The notes beneath the pieces are model-generated. The model worked only from the letters and a program-made list of their open reading frames with translations. It was not told the DNA's origin and ran no database searches. The translations under genes and the position numbers were made by a program. From positions 62,924,920 through 62,988,919 of the forward strand of contig NC_087247.1 of assembly GCF_037042905.1 (NCBI RefSeq): a stretch of DNA of 64,000 bases, read 5' to 3'. This DNA is from Lytechinus pictus. Lineage: Eukaryota > Echinodermata > Echinoidea > Temnopleuroida > Toxopneustidae. Positions 39,121-51,875 of the stretch are shown one piece after another (within the stretch, counting starts at the first letter, position 1; each line of letters opens with the position of its first letter).

Positions 39121-39344
39121 AAAAAAAGTAAGTTTTTTATAATGAACTGTATTTGACACAGGCTAGTCTTCATGTACTGATTCTGATGGTAAGAAGGTGG
39201 GTATTAACATTTGTGACAGGGTGTTGAGGAAAGAGGTGTTCCTCTTCTTACCAGAGGGGGGCTACTATACCTCTCTAGAGGTGAACTGGTCATAAGAGGC
39301 TGATAGATGCACCCTACGGCTACCTACTGGGTTGTTCTCTCATA

Positions 39345-40415
39345 GGTGGGCTGATGATGTCACATCCCCACTTTCCCTTTTCTTATGTTATTACATGAAA
39401 TCATAATCGTTTCGTTATTATAATAATAATAATAATTAACATTATTTGTATAGTGCTTATCACAAAACATGTCTCTAAGCGCTTAGGAAAAATAGAAAGA
39501 GAGAAAGAATTTCAGCAAAAAACTAAAGTAATTGTATCATTAACAGTAGACCGTAGAGAGTTGAGGGGCTTCACATGGAAAGGGAAAGGCTGTTTAAAGG
39601 TCAAGTCCACCTCATAAAAAGTTTGATTCGAATAAATAGAGAAAAATCAAACTAGCAAAACGCTGTAAATTTCATCAAAATCGGATGTAAAATAAGAAAG
39701 TTATGACATTTTTAAGTTTTGCTTATTTTTCACAAAACAGTGATGTGTACAACTAAAATGAGATGGTCAATGATGTCCTTCACTCACTATTTCTTTTGTT
39801 TTTTATTGTTTGAATTATGCAATATTTCATTTTTTTTTTATAGATTTGACAATAAGGACCAACTTGACTGAATCATATAATATTAAACAATGCTCGTACC
39901 ACATGTTCAGGGAGGAATTAATCGTTGTTTCACTTGACAATGAGGAGAAAAATAGAATATTCCCTATTACATATAATAAAATACAAAAGAAATAGTGAGT
40001 GGATGACGTGATCAATCTCCAATTTGCATAGCGGCCAGGATGTGCATATAACTGTTATGTGAACTTAAGCGAAACTTTAAAATGTCATAGCTTTCTTATT
40101 TTACATCCAATTTTGATGAAATTTTCAGTGTTATGCTTGTTGGATTTTTATCTTTTTATTCAAATCAATTTTTTGTCGTGTGGACTTGTCCTTTAAAAAA
40201 AGTAAGTTTTTTATAATGAACTGTATTTGACACAGGCTAGTCTTCATGTACTGATTCTGATGGTAAGAAGGTGGGTATTAACATTTGTGACAGGGTGTTG
40301 AGGAAAGAGGTGTTCCTCTTCTTACCAGAGGGGGGCTACTATACCTCTCTAGAGGTGAACTGGTCATAAGAGGCTGATAGATGCACCCTACGGCTACCTA
40401 CTGGGTTGTTCTCTC
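39345..40415. repeat. Tandem duplication, second copy (1074 bp period)
   Basis: Near-identical direct repeat of 38271-39341 (two differences noted). Very high identity implies a recent duplication, gene conversion or an assembly artefact in which two haplotypes were placed in series. After 40415 the sequences diverge immediately ('ctctccca' here versus 'ctctcata' after copy 1). Confidence 0.95.
39596..40194. mobile_element. Long-inverted-repeat foldback element, copy C
   Basis: This is copy B carried along by the 1074 bp duplication, not an independent insertion. It has the same ends and arms as copy B, with one of the two base differences in the left arm region and one near the right arm. 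Confidence 0.85.
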
Positions 40416-41495
40416 CCACATCAATGTAAGCAGTTGGATTGATGGATTGAAAGATGACTTGATTAGCACCAGGTTTCTAAACCAGAGCTGCTGAATGATT
40501 AATGTAGCACTGTGAAATCAAAGGTCTCCCTCTGATCACCATCAGAGGATGTTACCAGTTGTCTCAAATGTAGTTGTAAGAAAGATGGATGATATCTACT
40601 TGTTACTGAAAGCATATTCAGCATGACTTAGAAAAGATTTAAATTTTCTTTAATATGCAAACTATACATTTAAATAAATTGAATTACGATCTCTCTATTA
40701 TTTTTTTGTCTCAGACTCTCTCACTCTTTCGTTTTTCTTAGTCTGTTTAGTAAGAAGTATAACAAAATACGCAAGAAACATGTTATAACATAATCTTTCA
40801 CAATGCCTACCAGACGTTGGCTGTTCATAAATTCATTGTGAGTTACAAACTCTTGAATAGAATTATGTAGTTTTGGAGCCAAAATTTGTATCCCACAAAA
40901 GAAATGAATCACCTTTACCAAATTGATAACGAGGTTTATCACAAATGTTAGTGTAGAGATTAGATGAGGTAATGGTGACAAATTGAGAACTGATGGCTCT
41001 TTAGGGGTTTGGATAATGTGCCTATACAGGGAGTTGAAAATACAGGCGCTGACTTTGACTTTTATTGAAGTGTCTGTAGGTGATGTTGCAGCATGGTTAT
41101 CTCTCGGGAGAGCGATTGGTCACGTTCTGCTACCTGGCTTTAAGTCATTCCTTTTAATAGTGTCGTTGGAGGAAAACCAATAGGGAGGAGGCAAGGGAGA
41201 AGTTTATTTGAGGTCAAGGCATATTCTAAGAGTCATAGTCACTTGTGCAGTGTACTATGGTTGTTAGTGTTCTTAGTGTGTTTGTGCCTTAGAGAATGGG
41301 TTGATAAACTCATGAGCCTTGTAAGATATTGTTCTTCCAAAGATTTATCTAAAATTAGATTAGGCTTATCTACTGGAACTACTATGGTTTAATTTATGTT
41401 ACAGCTGCAGTTAAGTTTCTATAAAGTTTAGCAGAGAGTTTATGGTGACCATTATATGCTGCACCAAAATTTGCCTGCCTTATGTATGATTAATG
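40416..41495. other. Intron sequence without a supported gene
   Basis: Mostly AT-rich. A minus-strand ORF of 86 codons at 40721-40981 has a weak resemblance to the degenerate tails of LINE proteins but no decisive motif. Nothing else was recognised. Confidence 0.4.
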
Positions 41496-41697
41496 GGGGT
41501 GTTGCAAGAAACTTATGTTCAATTTCTTATCAATCAGATGTCCCTAAATTAAGGGTAAGTCCTTTGATTAAATGCAAGTTGATTTGTATGAAATTGCAGC
41601 TTCTTCTTGCAACTCCCCCTACTCACAACTCCCCATTCTGCTTGATTTTGGACTTACACTCAATTTGCGATTGAATGTAAGTTTCTTGCAACACCCC
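41496..41697. mobile_element. Foldback MITE-like element (about 200 bp)
   Basis: 'ggggtgttgcaagaaactta' at the left and 'taagtttcttgcaacacccc' at the right are perfect inverted repeats. Inner complementarity continues ('gttcaatttc' with 'aatttgcgattgaat'). Overlapping ORFs of 72 and 109 codons cross the hairpin and are not credible genes. Confidence 0.8.
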
Positions 41698-42339
41698 AAG
41701 TTTAACATAAATATTTCTTGCAATTTCATCAAGTTTCAAAGGCTTCCTGTTTTAAATTTGTTTACACTTTCCCATCTGACTGGTACTGCTTCTTTCAAAT
41801 CTGAGGAAGTATTGTCTTCTGAAGCAGTTTGTGATGTAATTATATATTCACAAGGTGCTTCATCTAGCAAATATATTTTAGTTTTTTTTGTGCTTTCATA
41901 AGAGTACTGTTTGGATCATGCCAGAATTTGAATTAAGGCTCCCTATGTTGCATTGGAACCACTTTAGCCTGCATATATATGCGGGCAGGAGCTCTATGGA
42001 ATGTTATAGTAACATTATTTAGTCTTCATTGTGTTAAACTTGCCCTTGATGATTGGTCATTAACTGACCTATCCCATCCCAGGGCCTATTTAGTACCAGT
42101 GTCATTCAATGTATACTATCTCCCCCTTAAATACCTCCCAAGGACTTATCTCACCCTACATTGAGTATCATCTTTCCTATCTGACAAAATCATTTAGAAG
42201 AAGTCAGTAAGGAGACACTAAATGCACCTCTCATTTGACCTCCATGTTGAGTTACTGGCATTGGTCATGATCATCCTGATGTTAAATTTCAAAATGTTAA
42301 TGTCCTTTACAAAGCCACTAGTTAGTGTTTATTGTTCTC

Positions 42340-43170
42340 TTTTATTATGTGTAATATTACTATACCTTAATTATGGCATTTTGGCATACATGATTACCCA
42401 ACGAGATAACGTAATTGTTATCATCTACCCCCAACCCGTACTCTATTAGCAAAAAACTCTTTCGTCTTTTTTTTACCAGTGTATTGGAATTCACTGCCCA
42501 ATGACTTTAAAGAATCACCAAGCAGTAATATTTTCAAGCGCAAACTTAAAAAGATGCTAAATTGTCAATACTCCACACCAACAAGTCAAGCTAATATATA
42601 ACTGTAACTAAACGTATTTAAATCTAATATTTAATTATCAATAAATTTGTCTTACGTTATATATTCTAAATAATGTCACTAAAGTGCCCTATGACCTGTG
42701 TATCTGCCATGTTCCTCTTTTCATTTTCAGTTTTATTTGCACCACCCTTTTCTCCCTCTCTCTTTCCTTTGCCTCCTTTTCTCCATTCTTATAATTTCTA
42801 TAAAAAAGGTTATCATTATTATCGCTATCATCACAATTACTATCTAAATTACTTTCCATTTTTTGTTGTCGCTTATTCGCTCTATTTGGTATTTTGTAGA
42901 TTATGTATTTATTTCGTTTTCCGTCTGTCTCTTGTATATAGGTTATGTTAATTAATATTGGAACTAAGTTTAGGGACTTGCCTGTTTTACAAGCTCTGCT
43001 TTCTTGGCAAGTCTCTCCATTCAGATAATTTATCTTCAATATTTGTTATGAAATGTCATAGAACTGTATGTATTATTTGAGTATGTATTATTTTGAACAT
43101 GTATTTACACTGTTACTTGGATTATATCATTTGTTTGAACGGAAATAAATAAATCTAATCTAAATATAAT
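42340..43170 (+). pseudogene. LINE (CR1/L2-like) 3' remnant
   Basis: In one frame, 42476-42601 encodes VYWNSLPNDFKES, then NIFKRKLKKML and a stop. This is the common C-terminal 'WNSLP ... FKRKLK' signature of CR1/L2-type LINE proteins. Upstream, around 42395-42460, a 'TQRDNV ... YPQP' block fits the 'TRxxxx ... P' segment in another frame, so the copy is frameshifted. The AT-rich 3' UTR ends at 'ggaaataaataaatctaatc' (43141), a typical LINE terminal tract. The 92- and 116-codon ORFs over the UTR are not genes. Confidence 0.75.
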
Positions 43171-44802
43171 CTATCTAAGCTTGTATATTGCCACTTATTT
43201 CCTATGTCATACATAATTCACTGAAATCCATTGAAAACTCCTTTTTTATTATGTAAGTCCACTGCACTCTTTAACGAGATATTCCTTTTCTTTCAGTGAA
43301 TCATACATCAGATTATGCTCTCATCAATGAATTTGTCAGAAAATTTCTTTCTTTTTTCCCTTCTTTATATTCAGTAATTCAGTCATGATGTTTGTGAGTC
43401 ATTGACATGTGATCATTGACCTTGTTCAGCAGAGAAGTTCCCCAAAGAGAACATTCGCTTGTAGAAAACCCTTTCTGCTTCTACTGATAACAGATCGGGA
43501 AAATTTCACAAGAAAAATTGCTAAGGGCAGAAAAGTGTTGGAGACTGATAGCTTTTGATTCTACCGTTGGAAGTTACCAGGTACTTCAAAAAGAAGTTGC
43601 AATGCCTGATTAAGTTTGTTTAAAATAAAGATAAAAGCAAACCGTTCAATACGCCTTGTTGGAATAATAATTGCCAATTCATGGTCCTACTAATTTGTTT
43701 TCATCATTTGAAAAATATAAGGAGTAATGAGATGATGATGAAGAGTAGAAAGGCCTTTCAGGAGCTTGAGGCTGACTCTTTTGGACTTGCTTACAGAGCA
43801 TCATAATCAAAGTTTCCTGGGAAGTTTGTATTGGTATTCCCTTTCCTGTTGGCCAACGTTTCATGATTTTTCTTTCCTTCACTCTTGGGGATCACTTGTG
43901 CTCTTCAGGCAAATGATTTGGAGATGGGTGTGTGAACTCATGCAGTGAACCTGAGTGACCCCAGATAGGCTCGTCAGAACCAATTAACAAATTGTTTGAA
44001 TGATAACTGACTCAAGCATTCTTTAGGTCTTTACAGGTCGATGCAGCACAACTTTTCTTCTCTCAACAAGATTTATTTGGGTTTCTTATATAATGGATGA
44101 TTGACAAAATGAAGTATTTAGCACCCCCAGTGGAATGAGAGGGAGTTGTGTTTCATATTGGAGTTGTTTCGGTTGTGGTCTGTCGTCAGACTGACACTGG
44201 ATACTTCCAGGGGAAACAATAAAATACATTCTGAAAGAAAACTTTGTTGCAGTTGAGTTGCTGTGTTATTGCAGAAATATTTTATGGTTTTGCTTTATCC
44301 TGAATTTAGAAAGTGACAACTTTATAGTGTGGTACAAAAAATTGTTTTAACATGATCTTTTATCTTTTTCCTGAATCTTGGAAATGACAACTTACTTGTG
44401 TAATACAAAAAACAAATTTGTTTTAACATGATCTCTCATTTTTGCCTAAAATTAAAAGAAATTAATAGTCTGAGAATGGAAACTGTACAATGGGTACACG
44501 AACATAAATATTCTAAATATCATTACATTTTCAGTTTTTACACTTATATTGCCCCCCACCTTGTGCCTCGCAAGACATTTTTTTTCCCCAGGATGGGGAT
44601 GGGTCAAAATAAACTTAATTATTTAATTGATGTATTTTATGTCATAAATTTACTAAGTAAGTAAATATATAAATGTTGTGGTGTTTATGGAATGACTGCT
44701 TACAAATTTGAATAGAATCTTGCTTACTGGGGGATATTACTTCACATATCTATATTGAGAGAAAGTTCATTGATCTTTGTATAAGATTTCTGATTAAATT
44801 TC

Positions 44803-44828
44803 ATCAGTTTTTTTTTTTTTTTTTTTTC
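44803..44828. repeat. T homopolymer
   Basis: About 24 consecutive T residues. It could be a decayed polyadenylated retro-copy tail in reverse orientation, but no body is recognised. Confidence 0.7.
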
Positions 44829-47619
44829 ATGTTTTGTATTTTGCTTTTGTTGAATTTGGATTCTCAAAAGAAAACAAGGAAAATGATTAAGAGAAAGAAA
44901 TTGAAGCAGTTCTCCCAAAACATTATTGGCTGAAATTATCATATTTTTCTTCATAACAATAAATACATTATTGGCTTATAATATCATATATTTTTTCTTT
45001 ATATTAAAAATGTTAATAAACACATTTCTCCCTTGATTGGCCATTGACCTTTGACACCAGATAACCCCTCTCAGCTCCTTTCTATATCCATTGTTTTTAT
45101 GTTAACCTGGTTGCATGATTCAGCAAACCTCCATCTCATGTCAATCACCCTTTGTGGTGTCATCAGAATAATCTTCTCCCTTCCTTTTATCTTGTCTTAC
45201 CCTCTCTCCAGGGATTCCCATCCCCCAAACACACATAAAATAAATCATATCCTCCTCAATCAACCACCGACCCATCAGTTTATAGATTCTTGTCCGGTAG
45301 CCATGATGCATGACACTGGACTCTTCTTCTCCTTTCTTAGCCCCTCAAGATGCTACAGGTCACCCATGATGGGTATTTAAAATGGAGGAAATGGATCGTC
45401 CTGGATGAAATAGCGTGACCTTTTATTTTTCTAACTCCATGATTAAATATTGAATTATAATGAAGATTGTGTTCTAGCTTCATCCTAGGGTACGTGTGAC
45501 TATAATGCAGTTATATCTAATTGTAATCACTATTTCTTTCCCACATATCCTTGCTGATCTGGCACCTAGCATACAACTGTACCCATCTTGTTTTGTACTT
45601 GATCTCTTGTGCTAATGGAATGAGTTAAACAAAACTTTTGATTCCAAAAGCAAAGATTTGTTGAGACATGGTGTGGCATTGCTCAGCTCCTAATTTCAGC
45701 AACATTTTTTAACAGAGCAACTAGAATATGAGGGGGAAAATGACTCGGATGCAGGAGCAGTTGACCAATTACAGTTCAAGCAAAATATGATGTCACAAGT
45801 TTGTCCACAAAACTAGGACAAAAGTCTCTTTTATTTCATAGTTGATGTTTGTGTGAAATAAGTGGGAGTGGTCCATGTATGCATATTGAAAATGTTGCTG
45901 AACTTTTTTCACATGCGTAATGACTCCATAATCACCTCTCATTCTCCAGTGTACATTAGCCTATATAGTTTATTTAACTACATTTCTTATACTATTTGGT
46001 ACCATGCTATGGAGAATGCACATGTGCAGTCTCCGCTTAGTTACTTTACACAAATGTTGCTGTCATTGTTTGGTTTTCATTTTGGGTAAAATAAAAAGGA
46101 AATTAAAGATGGGTTAATTGGTATTTGGGTCAGTTGCACCCAGTTTTTAGTCCTCAGAGATGCTGATGAATAATTTTGACCTTTTTTCTTCTAGCCCAAA
46201 CAGGATGTACCATATTTGAAATTTTTGGCATGTCCAACACAAAATGTCATCTATGTATAATATTTGTCACTTTAATATTGATAGCTCTAGAGTCCACCTG
46301 TGTAAGGTATATATCTATCCAAACCCATCTCTTAGATCCCTTGATGATGAGGTTTTCACAGGTTGTCTCTTTGGACATGTAAAAAAGAACAATAGCTGAC
46401 CTTTGTCTTAACATCTTATACAGGATATGCTCTGTTTTATGACCAATTATAACAATCAAAGATCTGAGTAAAAGTAAAGAATGTCTTGTCATCCTCCTCC
46501 TTTTCTTTCTTGTATCCTTCTGCTGCCCTTTCCTGTTGGTAAATCAGAAGAGGTAGTAGATGATGGTCTTTCATTGTGTAACTCTATGACTCACTTGCTT
46601 GTGCACAGTTACCTCTAGGATGATGATGTCCAGGAACATTGACCTCTCACCTTGTACATTAAAGCTGTGATAGATTTTTTTTAAAGAGAAGCATTGGAGT
46701 ATCCAGGCTGAATTATCTTTTGATTTGTTTATAATTCACAGCATTTGGATTTCATTATTCAAACCATCATTATGATTTGCTCCTGATGTATCAAGTCTTG
46801 GATGATGCTGTCCTGGTTTTTGGTTAATTTACCCTTAGATCTGTGGTCTGGTATTGCTCTAGAAGACAATATCTTGTGATTTAAGAAGGCTGAGAGTCAT
46901 TTAACATTGTGAAGATTTTGGTCATAATCAGAAGAGCTTGGAAATTTTCAGTTACACGGCAAGTCATAATTTGGAATAACCCACATTACTCATTTACTGA
47001 CCCTTTACATTATGATTTTCACTTTTTTTTAACTAAAAAAGGTTGAGGAGAGCAGCTTTGATTGGCATGAAAGTTGTTTTGATATTCATTTTTTTTCCTT
47101 TCCCATTTCTTATACTTGAAGAAAGAATAAACATTTTATCAGAAGAATTGGATATATATTTTAAATTTTGACTCGTAAATGTGTATTTGGTATATATAAT
47201 GATGGGAAAGTTTGATGACACGATTTTTCTATTTGGATATGATGTATTATCAAGTTTTCTACCTTAACCTGATCAACCTACCCACACACCCTTGGCTCAT
47301 CCTTCATCAGTAGATATAGATGCCAACTACCAGTCACATTATGTCACCTTGTCATCACTTAGTATCTCTAGAGACAAACAAGAGGAGGAAAACTTACATC
47401 ATGCTTCACCTGGATACACCTCTTGGAACCAATCTCAAGCTAGAGTCACCCTTGGTGATGCAGTCCTGATCACAGTCTGTTGGGTGTTCTGGTTGCATGG
47501 TTACTATAGACATGCAAATCATTCAATGGATGGGCAAATTACAGGAAAATGGAAAACAAAAAAGCAGATACTCTTTAAATTTAGAATAAGAATAGAAAGA
47601 TGATGGAAAAATTAACAAT

Positions 47620-47800
47620 CATATCTATTTATTTATTTGTTTGTTTGTTCGTTCATTTATACATTTATTTATTTATGATATTTAGACAGGGTGACTCATC
47701 ATCTCTTAAAACAATAGCATTAAATAAACAAAATATATAACAGCAGCAAAGAATAATAACATGAATAAACATATTTATAAAGTATATATGCCTCATGTGA
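47620..47800 (-). mobile_element. Possible LINE 3' end, reverse orientation
   Basis: A (TTTA/TTTG)n tract (47624-47676) is followed by 'gatatttagacagggtgact' and AT-rich text. In reverse complement this would be a 3' UTR ending in an (AAAT)n tail, the layout of CR1/RTE tails seen elsewhere in the window. No protein signature is visible, so it is weakly supported. Confidence 0.4.
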
Positions 47801-49652
47801 TAATTGAAATAAAAAGAATAGTGTCTTCTTTCAATCTCTTGTGCATGTATCCGTGCTAATCTTCAAATATTTGCGTCTTTGCCAAACTATAATGATGAAC
47901 ATGTATCTCCCTCCCTCTCTTAAAGATTGACACTTTGATAGTAATCAGCAGATTGAGTTTGTCCCTAGAAAGAATTTTATGTTACTTGATATCAGCTTTC
48001 TTGAATTAAAGTTTGTGAAAAGTGATTGGTCACTGGTGATTTATGAAATAGTTTAGAATCAAGTCAAGATGTTGATTTTTTTTATCTGGTCCAGGTCTGC
48101 TTAATTGTTTCTTGTCCTGTAGGAGCAAGGCTATGAATTGAGCGATTGATGTGTTCATTGATTAGGGCACAGTTGATCTTCAAACGAAGGAAGTTGATTT
48201 ACATGTTCATGAATCCACCACCTCTCCTCTTTGTTCTCTTCCTTTCTCTGTCTTGATCTCTCTATACCGTTTGCGCTGCTTTGGTCTGGTCCCAAATCGG
48301 ATGACGGATGTTGTCATCCTACCCTTCATTTCCAAGGCAGATCTTATTTGCATCCAGTAATAGTGGAATATGAATATCTTCTTCCTTCCCCCTTTCTCCC
48401 CCTCCCATCCCCCTTCTCCCTAGGGGATGGACTACCATCCCCTTTTGATTGACTTGTATGTCACTTCCCTTTCTTTCATCACCCTTTCAGAGCGGACTAA
48501 TATTTCCTAGGTAGTGTTCATATTTCAAAGTTATTTCTTTCATGCTTTAAGATATTTTTTCTAGCTTTAGACAAACAGTTTGATATGTGAGTGCTGACCT
48601 CTAAAATATTTGAATCTTGTGATTTTATTTACCATGATAATTTGAATCTTCAGTAAAAGAATCTGTAGTAAGTTGATCAAATGTCATTTTGAAATGTTTG
48701 CAGTGTTAGAGTAAAATGACTCTCAACGTATTTTAATAATAGTCTATGATGTTTGATGTTCACAGATTTACACATTTATGTTGATACTTACTTTCATTAT
48801 GAGGATTTTACTGCAAAAAGTATTGCATGTAAAAGTGATTCGCCTCAAGATAAACTAATAAACTCATATTATGAAGAGCTGTACTTTATATTTTCTGCAG
48901 GAGTGTACCCTTCAAATTCTATGTCTATGCTTTGATTTGTTTGCCTGTTTATTATGTTATGCAATCACAAAGATGATAGCTATGATACATTGAGATGTGT
49001 GGATGCATCTGCACCATGGAAACCTACACCATGAAGTTTGCATGCATTCATCTCCTGCTTCCAATTCCCTTTCCCCCTTAGGATGGTAATATTTAGTCAC
49101 AAAGTCAATTGCACAGATCCTGTTTTCTGAAGGAAGAGTCGAGATGCCTCACAAAAATAATGTGCTGATTGATCAGTCTAATTCCTCTTCATATTGCATC
49201 CCTAAGCCTGTCATCCAGGGATGATGTCAAGATTTGACATGGCCCTCTCATGATGTCGTAGTATCATCCAAGCGAAGTACAAGAGAGGCACATTCAGTTG
49301 GACCAATGTTTCCTGCCCTAGATTCAACTTGTGTTTGGAATGTAATGAATTCTAACATTCTAGCAAAAAGAGCAAATGTTTAATCATTGAGTCTTCACTT
49401 CCAGGAGATAAACTTAATATTCAAAACTTTCTCATCTTTGTTCTTAAACATACTTTCTATACTTGAATTCTGATCAAGTATAGGTTTACATTTAAATGAT
49501 TTTTTTCTTATTTTATGGTTTCAGTTTTCAGGCAGGTAAAATATCTTTATCTCACTATAAAGCTTTATGATATTTTTTCAAGCAACATTTGCAATCGCTA
49601 TTCGCATCACTTGTCTAATCTTGTCTTTTTTCATTTATTTTATTTTCTGCAG

Positions 49653-49730
49653 GAAAAATGTGGAAAAGAAAGCTCTATTTGATCACCTGGATTCCATTTT
49701 TCTTGCTCTAGATGAAATCATTGACGAAGG
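49653..49730 (+). CDS. COPZ1: COPZ coding exon, probable exon 5
   Basis: After 'tttctgcag' the exon completes an arginine codon and encodes KNVEKKALFDHLDSIFLALD followed by EIIDEG, then splices at 'gtaggt'. The RKNVEK...FLALDEI(I/V)D block is strongly conserved in coatomer zeta and forms helices near the C-terminal half of the longin fold. Entry and exit are both phase 2 (the glycine codon is split GG|G). It is separated from the previous exon by 33.6 kb. Confidence 0.96.
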
Positions 49731-50574
49731 GTAGGTATCTTAGTGTATTGACATTTTATGAAAAAGAACAGTAGATATCATGGAGTATAAGACATTTTCA
49801 ATTTGTAGCTATTTCACGTCAAGAGGTTTGACTTCAGAACATTTATTTCAAGGGATGGGAAATATTTTGGTTCTGTCAATTATGGTTCATTGTTAGAGTT
49901 GTATTTATATGAATGTGAATCACATGCAAAGTAATCCATACAATCCATGATTAATTCATTTCTAGTTAGACAGTTAAACATAAGTGTATGTATGAAATAA
50001 TTGTAATTACTTCTATACCAGTATTGTGGACAAGGCCAAGTATTTCGGACCTCAAATGCCACATAAATAAATTGTCCTTGATGCAGGTCTTGAGTATCAC
50101 AACACTACAAATGATTTTCCATAAATGATTGCTAGATTTTTTTATTGTTATCTTTTTTTTCTGAATTATTTCTTTGGGCCTGTGTAACATAAACTATATG
50201 TACAATAAGCATAACTGTAAGTCTAAAGCAACTCTTGGACAAACTGCTACAACCAATTATATATTAGCTTAGTTTAGTTCAAGTTTATCTAACCAATCAT
50301 TAAAAAAAACCCATACAAATGCAATAGAAAAGTGTGGACCCCTAAGAAGCGCTGCTTGTGAGTTGGGGCCAACATATAGGCCTTCGCGTATATGGTAACA
50401 CATTAGAATTGATTTACATTACAAGGTATATACTAAAAAAGGGGAAAAGTAAACTTGGCTAGCCATCATTTGACATACACAAACACACCCTCCCACACAC
50501 CCACACACATCCTATCTCAGACATCATCCTTCAAATATATAAAGTATCTCTATTTAATATGTTACTTCATCCTG

Positions 50575-50810
50575 TACTGGCAGCGCTAACAGAGCACTAA
50601 CAGCACTATTAGGGAGGATTTGACCGCACAGAAGCATAATGTTAGTGGAATCACTAGCTAGCACTGTTAGACTAACATTACAAGGGTGCACAGAAGCTAA
50701 CATTTGCGCTAATGTTTGAACTTCTCACTAACAGTGCCATGGGCACCAATAGTGACATTGATACTGATAGTGAATATTTTTGTCAGCACTATGTAAATCT
50801 CTTATTATAT
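50575..50810. repeat. 'GCTAAC' motif repeat
   Basis: Recurring 'gctaac', 'cactaacag', 'gcacagaagc' and 'gcgctaatg' motifs in direct and inverted forms suggest an old foldback element. Similar motifs ('gttagcgctaat', 'tctgtgcagtcgctactaac') reappear near 54600-54670. Boundaries are not clear. Confidence 0.4.
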
Positions 50811-50924
50811 CAAGTGCTTTATAATAGACCTAGATCATAGTAAAAGGGTACTCCAGTCACAATATAAGAGTAACTAGATTTTAATTCGTCATGCGGAAGA
50901 ATTAGGTGGTCGGTCGTAGACAGA

Positions 50925-51690
50925 CAAATACTAGTAGATAAACATACATAATTATTTAACAAATGAGTAGATATAAGATTGAAAGATAAATAGACAGTCA
51001 GATAGACATACATATTTAAACAGAAACACATAACAAAGATATATAAACATACATAATAATTGAAACACATAAATATATATTAAATTGAAAGATAAATGGA
51101 TCGATAGACAGATAGACAAATTCAAACAGATAGATATACGATAGATAGATAGAACATAGCTAGATAGAAAATAGATAGATAGAGAGACAGACATACAGAT
51201 AGAGAGATAGAAAGAAAGATAGATAGTTAGATAAATATATCATGTAGGTAGATAGATAGATAGATATAGATAGACAGACAGATATATAGATAGAGAGAGA
51301 GAGAGAGAGAGAAAGAGCGAGAGACAGACAAATAGATTGATATAGAAAGATAGACATTTTCAAACAGATAGATATATATTAGACAAATAGATAGATAGAT
51401 AGATAGATAGATAGATGGATAGATAGATAGACATATTTAAACAGATAGATATATATATTAGACAGAGAGAGAGAGAGATCGATAGATAGACAGATAGATA
51501 GATATACTGTAGGTCTACAATATAGACAGACAGACATATGGATAGATAGATAGAGTGAGAGAGAGAGAGAGACATATTCAAACAGATAGATATATATTAG
51601 ACAGAGAGATAGATAGATATGTCATGTAGGCAGATAGATAGACAGACAGATATATATATTTTAACATAGACAGCGGATAGATAGACGGAT
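50925..51690. repeat. GATA/GACA microsatellite array
   Basis: Over 700 bases of 'gata', 'gaca' and 'gaga' tetranucleotide and dinucleotide units. There is a higher-order repeat, since segments with 'caaacagatagatatat(a/t)' followed by 'ttagacaga' recur near 51120, 51363, 51440 and 51580. Minus-strand ORFs of the '[10 protein letters not shown]' type across it are composition artefacts. Confidence 0.95.
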
Positions 51691-51794
51691 ATGATTAGAT
51701 ATAAAAAAAGTAATTATAATCTGTTTTATTTTGCAATATTTTAACTATTATTTATTAGAATTCTTATAATTGATCGTGCGCAAGTAAAACAAAA

Positions 51795-51875
51795 TCATGT
51801 TAACCCGCGGACTCGAACCCCTGCCCGCATGATTGAATGAGATGCAAGTCTGACGCCTAACCGATTGAGCTAGAA
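51795..51875 (-). other. tRNA-like sequence (SINE head or pseudo-tRNA)
   Basis: On the minus strand, 'tagctcaatcggttaggcgt' fits a tRNA A-box/D-arm and 'aggggttcgagtccgcgg' fits the B-box/T-arm, with an anticodon-loop-like segment between. The acceptor ends do not pair and the anticodon stem is poor, so it is unlikely to be a functional tRNA. It may act as a Pol III promoter for a SINE embedded in the larger element. Confidence 0.55.

Larger units (their letters stand above)
38271..39341. repeat. Tandem duplication, first copy (1074 bp period)
   Basis: This segment is repeated directly at 39345-40415, offset exactly 1074 bases. Reading both copies side by side I found only two differences: C at 38690 versus T at 39764, and G at 38941 versus A at 40015. 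The unit carries an (AAT)n-linked SINE-like tail, a complete foldback element and a 3' segment with 'tagaggtgaactggtcataa'. Junction homology is only two or three bases. The 61-codon ORF in each copy lies inside the foldback element and is not a gene. Confidence 0.95.
16058..49652 (+). other. COPZ intron 4 (33.6 kb)
   Basis: The donor is 'gtatgt' and the acceptor 'tttctgcag'. The intron makes up over half of the window. It contains a second hairpin-ended tandem element, SINEs, foldback elements, a perfect palindrome, a recent 1074 bp tandem duplication, LINE tails and microsatellites, each listed separately. ORFs inside are short and most are compositional or repeat-derived. No nested gene is convincingly visible. 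Sub-stretches with nothing recognised include 18130-19200, 21400-22249, 22322-25530, 26210-27030, 27090-29980, 30075-31750, 32370-36650, 43175-47620 and 47800-49640, apart from small tracts. Confidence 0.9.

Noticed and set aside
38736..39995. Two identical 61-codon ORFs
   Set aside because: They are the same ORF copied by the 1074 bp duplication and lie in the centre of a foldback element with no protein signature.
40721..40981. Minus-strand 86-codon ORF as a LINE tail
   Set aside because: Weak similarity to LINE C-terminal patterns, but it lacks the TR...WNSLP...FK signature seen in the two accepted remnants.
42673..43039. Overlapping ORFs on both strands near 42.7-43.0 kb
   Set aside because: They lie in the 3' UTR of a LINE remnant and are low-complexity.
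50819..51581. Series of minus-strand ORFs rich in LSIYLS
   Set aside because: Translations of the GATA/GACA array. Tetranucleotide repeats keep frames open by chance.
51795..51875. Functional tRNA gene (minus strand)
   Set aside because: A- and B-box-like motifs are present but the acceptor stem does not pair and the anticodon stem is poor. Listed as tRNA-like only.
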